Below, piece after piece: positions 58,089 through 64,000 of a stretch of 64,000 nt of DNA. This DNA is from Haematococcus lacustris. Its lineage: Eukaryota > Chlorophyta > Chlorophyceae > Chlamydomonadales > Haematococcaceae. The notes beneath the pieces were generated by a model. It was not told where the DNA came from and ran no database searches. It was given only the letters and a program-made list of their open reading frames with translations. The position numbers and the translations under genes were made by a program. Position 1 is the first letter of the stretch. Each line of letters starts with the position of its first letter. The stretch is taken from assembly GCA_030144725.1 (NCBI GenBank), contig JASKMD010000031.1:575501-639500 (forward strand). The letters are read 5' to 3'.

Positions 58089-61000
58089 TCAGCTCAGCAC
58101 CTGCTCCTCCTCCCCGCCAGGATTGCCATGCAGCAACGAGCGCATGCAAGGGTAAGCTGCGCGAGGGTGCTGCCTTGCAGCTGCATCGCAGTAGCTGTCC
58201 AGCTGCTGACTGTCTGACAATGACTCCTCCTCCCCCTCTTGGATGCTCATCAGGTCGCTGGTGCGGCTCACCAACACCAGGCTGCTGGCCCGGCCTCCCC
58301 GCCGCGCACCGGCCCCGTGCACACCATGGCCCAGCTGGAGCTTGCCACAGCTGTGGCTGTAGGCGCTGCCTGCCAGGGCCGCCCATGCCTGGCCCTGTGC
58401 CTGACCCTGCCCGCCAGTCAAGTTGTGAGGGTCCCAGTGGAAGAGGGGGGCGCTGCGGTGGCTGTCATCCTGACCGCCTGCCGGCCAGCTGTTGCTCTCG
58501 CAGCCCGGTTCCACCTCCGCTGCCCGGTCCTGCTGCTGCTCTTCGGGGTCGAGGCTGCTGCAGTGCTGGCTGGCCTGCGCAGGAGCAGACAGCGGGGTGT
58601 GTTAAAGATGGTGTGGATTGGTGTGTGTGTGTGCGTCTGTGTGACCAGGTGTGTGACCAGGTGTGTGACTGAGTGTGTGTAATGGGTAATCATGGGGAGC
58701 CATCCACTGTGCATGGCAGGCCTGACACCTGGTGCCCTAGTCAGGCTGGCTGAGTTGCCCGCTTGGGGCAGTAAATGAGCAGCAAAGCCCTGCGGGTTAC
58801 CAGGCGTGTGCACATGTGTGCACATCGTGTACACATCCCGTGCCGTGTGCACATCCCTGCACTTGGCCTATTGTACGGCAGGAACGGCCAGCAGGCACGA
58901 CAGACCACAGAGCATTACAGTAATGCCGACCGGCAAACACTGCGTACAGATGTTGCAGCTGGTATGGTTGGAGATGCTCACCAGGAGACCATGAAGTGGT
59001 CTTGGCCAAGCTGGAGCAAAACCATGCCTTGCATGCAAGCACAGATGGCAAGGACATGCCGCCCCACCACACTCAGCCGCCACCCGCCCCACCCTCCTCA
59101 CCTCCGCGTCAGCTGGGTTGGGTCCCTCACCACTGTCCTGGCAGTGCTGGCCCAAGCTGTCGATGCCGCTGCCATGGCTGCTGCTGCTGTGTTGCGCGCC
59201 AGCCCCACTGCTGCTGTTGCAGCAATCACTGCTGTGATGGTGAAGGAGACGCCATGTGGTGGGAGACCCTCCCTCACCCCCTTTCATCTGGGTATCTCTG
59301 CCTGCCGCCTCCCCACCCAAGCTGTACCCTGCCCCTCCCCATGTCTCTGCCCTACCCCAGCTCACTCCATGCAAGACTCTATCCCTGCCCTGCTTTTGCT
59401 GTCGACTGTCAGGCATGCTGTCCTGGTGTGCCCCTGCCTTGCTTTCACTGTCCAACATTTCCCAAGGTGGACCAGGCAGCAGGCCTGAGGGGCTGCCACT
59501 GCTGACGTCTGTGCCATCTCCCAGCACATAGCCTTGTGCCAATGCCTCTTCACCAGCCTGCCAACTGGATGGGGCCAGGTCCAGCTGCTGCAGGCTGCCG
59601 GCAAGCGCTGCTGCAGGCTGGGGTGCACTGGCACCTGAGCCGGAGCTGTCCAGGGTCACTGCCTTGACTAGGTCAGAGGTCAGGGTGGCCCGAGCTAGAC
59701 GCGACCCGCTGACCAGCGACCCACCTGCCCTCCAGCTTCCTGGCAGCTGCCGCCCACCTACCCCACCGCCTTGCCTGTCCTTGCCTGAGAACCCAGGGTT
59801 TTGGGGCCACACCCTTGCCAGGGGCACTGCCATACCCACACTTGCTGCTGCACCCTGGGATGGGTTGCCCGCTGCAGTTGTCTGCCCACTGCCTGCATGC
59901 AGCAACCTGGCTGCCAGGCTGCTCCTGCTGGGGCTGCCTCGCATGAAGGTGCGCACTCGGGGTTGGGAGTGCCGAGGTACTGCTCCACAGATGAAGGTGC
60001 AGTGCTGAGGGGTGGGTGTGGGGTCTGAACTGCGCTGCGTGCTGGGCTTCATGGGGTCTGAGCTGCTGGCTTGCATGGTGGGGTCTAGGGGAGAAGGCAG
60101 ACTGGGGGGCAGGCGCGGTAGGGGCTGCGACGCCACTGGTGCTGGCCGCATGGGCAGCTGCATGTGAATGTAGCCAAGGGAGCGGCTGGTGGCTTGGGAG
60201 AGGCAGTTGTTGTCAGCGGGTGTGGAAGCAGGCGCGGAGAAGAAAGCAGTGCCAGCCGTCCCCGCACCAGCTGCCCCTGCTCCCAGGCGCTGGCTCCACG
60301 GTGCTGTGGGTTCTGCCAGCCAGGCATTGCTGTGGCCAGATATGACGCATGAAGAGTGGAAGGAGGAGGGGATGTGTGACACCCCTGCCTGGGTCAGGCC
60401 TGGGGAGCTGGCTGTGCTGCCCTGCAGGCCCCTCCCCCACACGCCATGCAAGTCCAAGAGGCCATTGCCGGGGCTGGTTGCAGCTGCAGCAGCATCAAGG
60501 GGCTGGCGGGAGTGGGGCGGGCCCTCAGCGCTGTTTTGGTGCTGGTTAGTGTCATGCGAGGTGGGCGTCCCCAGCACGATGAAGCTGTGCTGCAGCAACG
60601 CCAGCAGCGCTCCATCTTGCCTGCATGGCACAGGGAGAGTGACTGGGAAGGATGAGCGGGCGGGCACGCATCATGCACGCGCACGCCATGCTTTCTACTC
60701 CTGTGTTTGCAGCCTGTCTCCTCAACACAATAACGACAGTGAACTGCTTGCCTTCTATGATCCTGGCCCCTGCTTTGCCCTGACCCACCATCCCCCAATG
60801 AGAAGATGGGAAGGCAAGCTTGTAATGCTTTGCAAAGCATAGCAGTGGGGATGGTAAGTGCAGCAGGGGCGCTAGTAGGGAGTGGTTGCATCCTAGTAAG
60901 GCAGCAGCGGTCACAGTCTGCCTCCTACCTGGCATCAGCGGTCTCAGGGTGTGACACCACAATGACCTTATGAGAGGCTTGCGTGGAGGCGGCGTCTGCC

Positions 61001-61550
61001 TGACTTGGAGAAAGGAAGTGGGACGAGCTCTTGGCAGAGGGGGGCTGAGCAGGGTCGGACAAGTCACGTGGCATTGACCCTGGGTGCTGAGTGCTGAGCT
61101 GCGCATCAGCGACTGACAGCGAAGGTGCTGACAGGGATGCTGTGGATGCTTGGAGATGAGTAGATGGTGTCCCACTGTCGGGAAGGCGGGTCACTGCCAG
61201 CTGACAGATGATGGCACTGTCTGTTGGTGTGAGGCTGTTGTGAGCTGCTGAGCGTGCAGGCAGGGGCAAGGACCAGCTGCACTCATGATGAGTTTCCGCT
61301 TCCATTGGAGCCGCATGCAGAGGCGCTTCCTGTGCTTGAGTAATTGCTGAACCCTCGGGGTGCTGCTCGCCCAGCTCAATTGGCTGATGCGCCCTCGGCA
61401 GTCCGTCAGGGGGCGGGATCCTGCGCGCAAAATCTTCCACCAGTGACTAGAGGCCCGGCAGTGCGCACAGCATCGTTCCGTGCACCTGTGAGCTAGCTCC
61501 GCTTTGGGGTGTCGCCGCTTGGAGCCACCAAAAAGCCCACAGCAGGCCAT
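58089..61550 (-). CDS. Unrecognised 853-residue low-complexity protein with N-terminal cysteines
   Basis: Four exons join exactly in phase on the minus strand: 61550-61486, 61420-60929, 60620-59102, 58574-58089. The start MACCGLFGGSKRRH places two cysteines directly after the initiator region beside a basic patch, a setting for palmitoylation and membrane anchoring (inference). The rest is rich in Ser, Gly, Ala, Pro and Gln with His-Ser clusters (LLHHHSSDCCNSSSGAG) and no recognisable folded domain, apart from a hydrophobic patch DGALLALLQHSFIVLGT at the start of exon 3. The acidic C-terminus (IQEGEEESLSDSQQ) suggests casein-kinase-type sites. Disordered scaffold proteins of this kind often accompany kinase domains in algae, but none is present here. 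The function is unknown; the gene model itself is good. Confidence 0.6.
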
Positions 61551-61764
61551 CTACTTTTCCGCTACCTAGAACAAAGTAGTGTCGCGACTCTGATTGCTGG
61601 GCGAGCCGGGCGGGATAGCCTTGCTTCTCATGAACGGTCTGATTACCTCTTCTACTAGTTCCGACACGTAGAAACGCAATTGAAAGCAGCTATCGAGCCT
61701 GAAAGGAGAGCCCTGAAAAAGCGGGGGTGGAACAAACTAACAAATCCGCCCAAAGCACGCAATG
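61551..61764. other. Promoter-side flank of the 853-aa gene
   Basis: Short region upstream of the ATG at 61550 with no repeat or exon recognised before the family B border at 61765. Confidence 0.35.
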
Positions 61765-61902
61765 GGGAGTGCATTGCGTGGTCAACGTCCTTGACCTATT
61801 TACTACAGCCCTACCCTATGCATAACTCTCCCATTTGCAAACACATCCCATTTGTAAGGGGCAATCTGATGGGTTGTTTTCATTGGTTCATGGCATGATA
61901 CA

Positions 61903-61910
61903 CATGTCAC
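61903..61910. repeat. Left 8-bp target site duplication (CATGTCAC)
   Basis: Identical to 63533-63540 on the far side of the hAT element; 8 bp is the hAT target length. Confidence 0.9.
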
Positions 61911-62069
61911 CAGTGATGGGTAATACATGTATCGATACAGAAAATACAAGAAAATACACGAAAAAACGTGTATTTTTTGTATCGATACAATACAGCGATA
62001 CAGAGGCGACATGTCACGCGGGAAAGGAGCAGCTATGAGCAGCGCAGCCAGTCCCGCAGCCTGTCCTTG

Positions 62070-63258
62070 ATGGCTGGGCAGGACGGCGACGGCGACGGCG
62101 GAAAGCCTTCCAGCCTCGAGTGGCAACATGTCACCTCAACGAAGCTGCTCCACGGCCATAGCATCTCGTGCAACTACTGCCACGCCAAGTTCAGCGGAGG
62201 AGCCACCCGTATTCGCGACCACATGTGCCGATGCGCTGCTGCACCCAATGCTGTCAAGCTGCTCTTCGGCACGCGAATTGTAGACGCCAAGGAGAAGGCA
62301 ACGGCAGCGAAGGCCAAGCGTACGCTCAACTTTAACACTGGTGCAACCGGTGCCAGGAGCAGTCAGTCCAGCCAAGCTTCCTATCAGTCCAGCAGCCACT
62401 GCAGCAAGCACTGCAGCTGTTGTTAGAGAGCTGGATGTAGCCTTCGGCTGGCTGGTTTATGCCAACGGCCTGCCTTTCGACACACCTCGCAAGCCTGAGA
62501 TGGCAGAAATCATCCGTCTGGCCCGCAAGCTGCCGCCTCATACGCGCTACAGCCCTCCCACACGCAAGACGCTGGCTGGACCCATGCTCATCAGGGTCAG
62601 TATTGGTTCTAAACAGCCCAAGCTTGCAAATGCATGATGTACAGTGCACAGTGGGCGGGCATGTGAGCATGGGCATGTGGCTTGTGAGCTGGTTGTGTGC
62701 AGGCCAAGGACACCCTTACCAAGGCCTTGGAGCCCTTCCAGCAGCAGTTTCAGAGATCAGGCGTGTCACTGGTGACGGACGGGTACAAGGACATCAACGG
62801 TCACCACATCAGCAACTACCTGCTTGTGTGTGCCTTGGGCGCCTACTTCCACAGCTCCGTTAACAGCACAGTGGGCCCAGACACCACAGTCAGGGTGGAC
62901 GCCATCTACACAGCTCAGCGGATGCACCGCGTGGTGCAGGCCGTGGGGGTGCACATGTTCGTGGCCATCGTGACCGACAGTGCTGCAGTCACAAATGAGC
63001 TTCATCTGAAGGCAAACTTCAATGCTGGTGTTCAATGCTGTGTTCAATGCTGTGTTCAATGCTGGTGTTCAATGCTGTGTTCAATGCTGGTGTTCAATGC
63101 TGGTGTTCAACTTCAGCAACTCGCGCCTCCTCCGGCGCACGCAGCAGCTGGATGCTGACAGACATCCTGTGCCCTGGTCAGATTCGGAGGCGTCAAATTC
63201 AGCGGCAAACAGCGAAGAGTGCAGTGGCAGCGACGCAAAAGACGAGGCTGAGGCTTAA
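62070..63258 (+). pseudogene. hAT transposase, internally deleted
   Basis: A BED zinc finger (ISCNYCHAKFSGGATRIRDH) lies in the first frame from ATG 62070. A second frame, in the exon ending at 62595, carries VRELDVAFGWLVYANGLPFD and splices in phase to 62703. That exon has a DUF659/RNase H-like core (GVSLVTDGYKDINGHHISNY, and VAIVTDSAAVTNELHLK), so the first catalytic Asp (TDGY) and second Asp (VTDS) are visible. It then breaks at about 63018 into TTCAATGCTG repeats and resumes with only the acidic C-terminal tail (SDSEASNSAANSEECSGSDA, stop TAA 63256-63258). The catalytic Glu region and the hATC dimerisation domain are missing, so it cannot encode an active transposase. The join between the first two frames is unresolved. 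Confidence 0.8.
63019..63113 (+). repeat. GTTCAATGCTG(T/G) minisatellite at the transposase deletion point
   Basis: About seven tandem units of TTCAATGCTGTG or TTCAATGCTGGTG replace the missing central part of the transposase. Confidence 0.9.
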
Positions 63259-63532
63259 GCAGCTACTAATGCTCGCGTCTTATAGACCAGCTCGGTTTCT
63301 GCATGACCCAGCCCAACTCGATATCGGCTTAGACTAGCCCCGCTAGTGCCATAAGAGAGCGTTGCGTGTCCCTTTGTCACAAATGAGCTTCATCTGAAGG
63401 CAAACTGATGGTTTCATCTGAAGGCAACTTGCCGGCCGGCACTTGTATTTTTTAATACGATACGTGTATTTTTGTATTATACAAAAAATACGTATCTGTA
63501 TCGATACACGTATCTTGTATTACCCATCACTG

Positions 63533-63540
63533 CATGTCAC
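63533..63540. repeat. Right 8-bp target site duplication (CATGTCAC)
   Basis: Exact copy of 61903-61910. Confidence 0.9.
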
Positions 63541-63890
63541 TATCGCTGCCGCTGGTGCCGCCGCTGCTACTGCCGCAGCAGGCCCTTGTCGCGGACGAGC
63601 ACCCACTCCTGGCCCACACCGCCAAGGTTAGGCATGGCGGGGCGGCCCGTCCAGCTGCTGAGCTCCCGTGGGCGGCCCGGCCCGGCTGCAATGCGGCGGA
63701 TGTTCAGCGCGTCTGACACGTCCTGGTCGTAGCCACTGCGCTTGATAACATTGATTGTCGAGCACATCAAGCCCCGGATCCGAGACCGCGTCGCCATGCT
63801 GCGCACCGGGTGCAGCCACTCGCAAGGCAACATAGGTCAATGCTCACTTGTAGGATCTTTCCTTGCCAAACCAAGCGTGCAGTCAAGCCA

Positions 63891-64000
63891 TGTCTAGTAT
63901 AAACGGTGCAGGGCACAGTCTAGGCTGGTGTGAATGACCACGCATACAATGCAAATGCACCTGAGGTCTCTCACCTGAAGGACTCTGCCTGGCCTTGCAC
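63891..64000. other. Window end, no feature
   Basis: Nothing supportable; the sequence shows an ACAATGCAAATGCACC motif similar to repeats near 57660-57710. Confidence 0.3.

Larger units (their letters stand above)
61911..63532 (+). mobile_element. Non-autonomous hAT transposon, 1622 bp
   Basis: The ends are inverted repeats beginning CAGTGATGGGTAATACA (17 bp identical), followed on both sides by TGTATCGATACAG-like, AT-rich sub-terminal repeats. The element is flanked by the perfect 8-bp duplication CATGTCAC. CAGTG termini, 8-bp duplication and a BED-finger/RNase H-like transposase together define the hAT superfamily. It is inserted into a family B Fanzor remnant, so it is younger than that. 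Confidence 0.95.
61765..63890 (-). pseudogene. Fanzor/TnpB-like remnant, family B (copy B2), split by a hAT element
   Basis: On the minus strand, sequence at 63840-63541 encodes GLMCSTINVIKRSGYDQDV, then SDALNIRRIA, RPRELSSWTGRPAMPN and GQEWVLVRDKG. DQDVSDALN corresponds to the RuvC-III block of TnpB/Fanzor, with both aspartates kept. The 3' continuation is found on the other side of the inserted hAT element (61910-61765), where the minus strand ends MHRVGL-stop and matches copy B1 at 4080-4172. Removing the insertion and one target copy makes the two halves collinear with B1. The upstream part of the nuclease (RuvC-I/II) is not in the window or is lost. Confidence 0.65.

Overview
The window looks like nuclear DNA of a chlorophycean green alga of the Volvocales/Haematococcus type. 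Genes are broken into many short exons with GT-AG introns of about 0.1-2 kb. TGTAA occurs about 280-350 bp after several stop codons, which is the volvocine poly(A) signal. GC content is high, CAG/CTG and AGCCC microsatellites are frequent, and nucleus-encoded chloroplast and mitochondrial proteins are present. Several mobile-element protein fragments match what I recall of a repeat family annotated in Haematococcus lacustris; that species call is inference. A run of exactly 500 N (13630-14129) marks a scaffold gap.

Layout. Positions 1-3563 (+) hold the 3' part of an unidentified gene, followed at once by a decayed Fanzor/TnpB-like remnant (family B, 3600-4172). At 5385-7336 (+) is an unrecognised coiled-coil protein gene with one in-frame TAG. 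A small broken reading frame (8548-9114, -) lies head to head with an atypical NAD(P)-binding SDR gene (9260-12038, +, six exons). A polyglutamine gene (-) runs into the gap, and a Fanzor family A tail lies on the gap's other side. A secreted S8 subtilase (16274-22220, -, twelve exons in the model) is followed by a MITE-like inverted-repeat element and by a 506-aa SAP-like protein with a 24-bp coding minisatellite (24309-26169, -). A BTB/KCTD plus PHR-like gene (27193-36306, +) carries three Fanzor family A remnants in its introns. It converges on a fifteen-exon MORN-repeat gene that I interpret as Tic100 (37703-46815, -). Then come two more Fanzor end fragments, the complex I subunit NDUFA5 (48325-49371, +), an unresolved exon pair, mitochondrial ISCU (50872-51622, -) and ribosomal protein uL22/RPL17 (51930-53068, +), the last two sharing a 307-bp intergenic promoter region. 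A PLC-like phosphodiesterase gene (54188-56977, +) converges on an unrecognised 853-aa low-complexity protein (58089-61550, -). The window ends with a Fanzor family B copy interrupted by a non-autonomous hAT transposon with a perfect 8-bp target duplication.

The host genes do not form one pathway: they are housekeeping and organelle genes (protein import, respiration, Fe-S assembly, translation) mixed with signalling and secretion genes. The most notable layer is mobile DNA: two distinct families of RNA-guided-nuclease-like (Fanzor/TnpB) remnants, at least eight fragments in 64 kb, with nested and tandem insertions and a conserved 3' non-coding block that could be a relic of the guide RNA. 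I found no CRISPR array, no rRNA and no confident tRNA.
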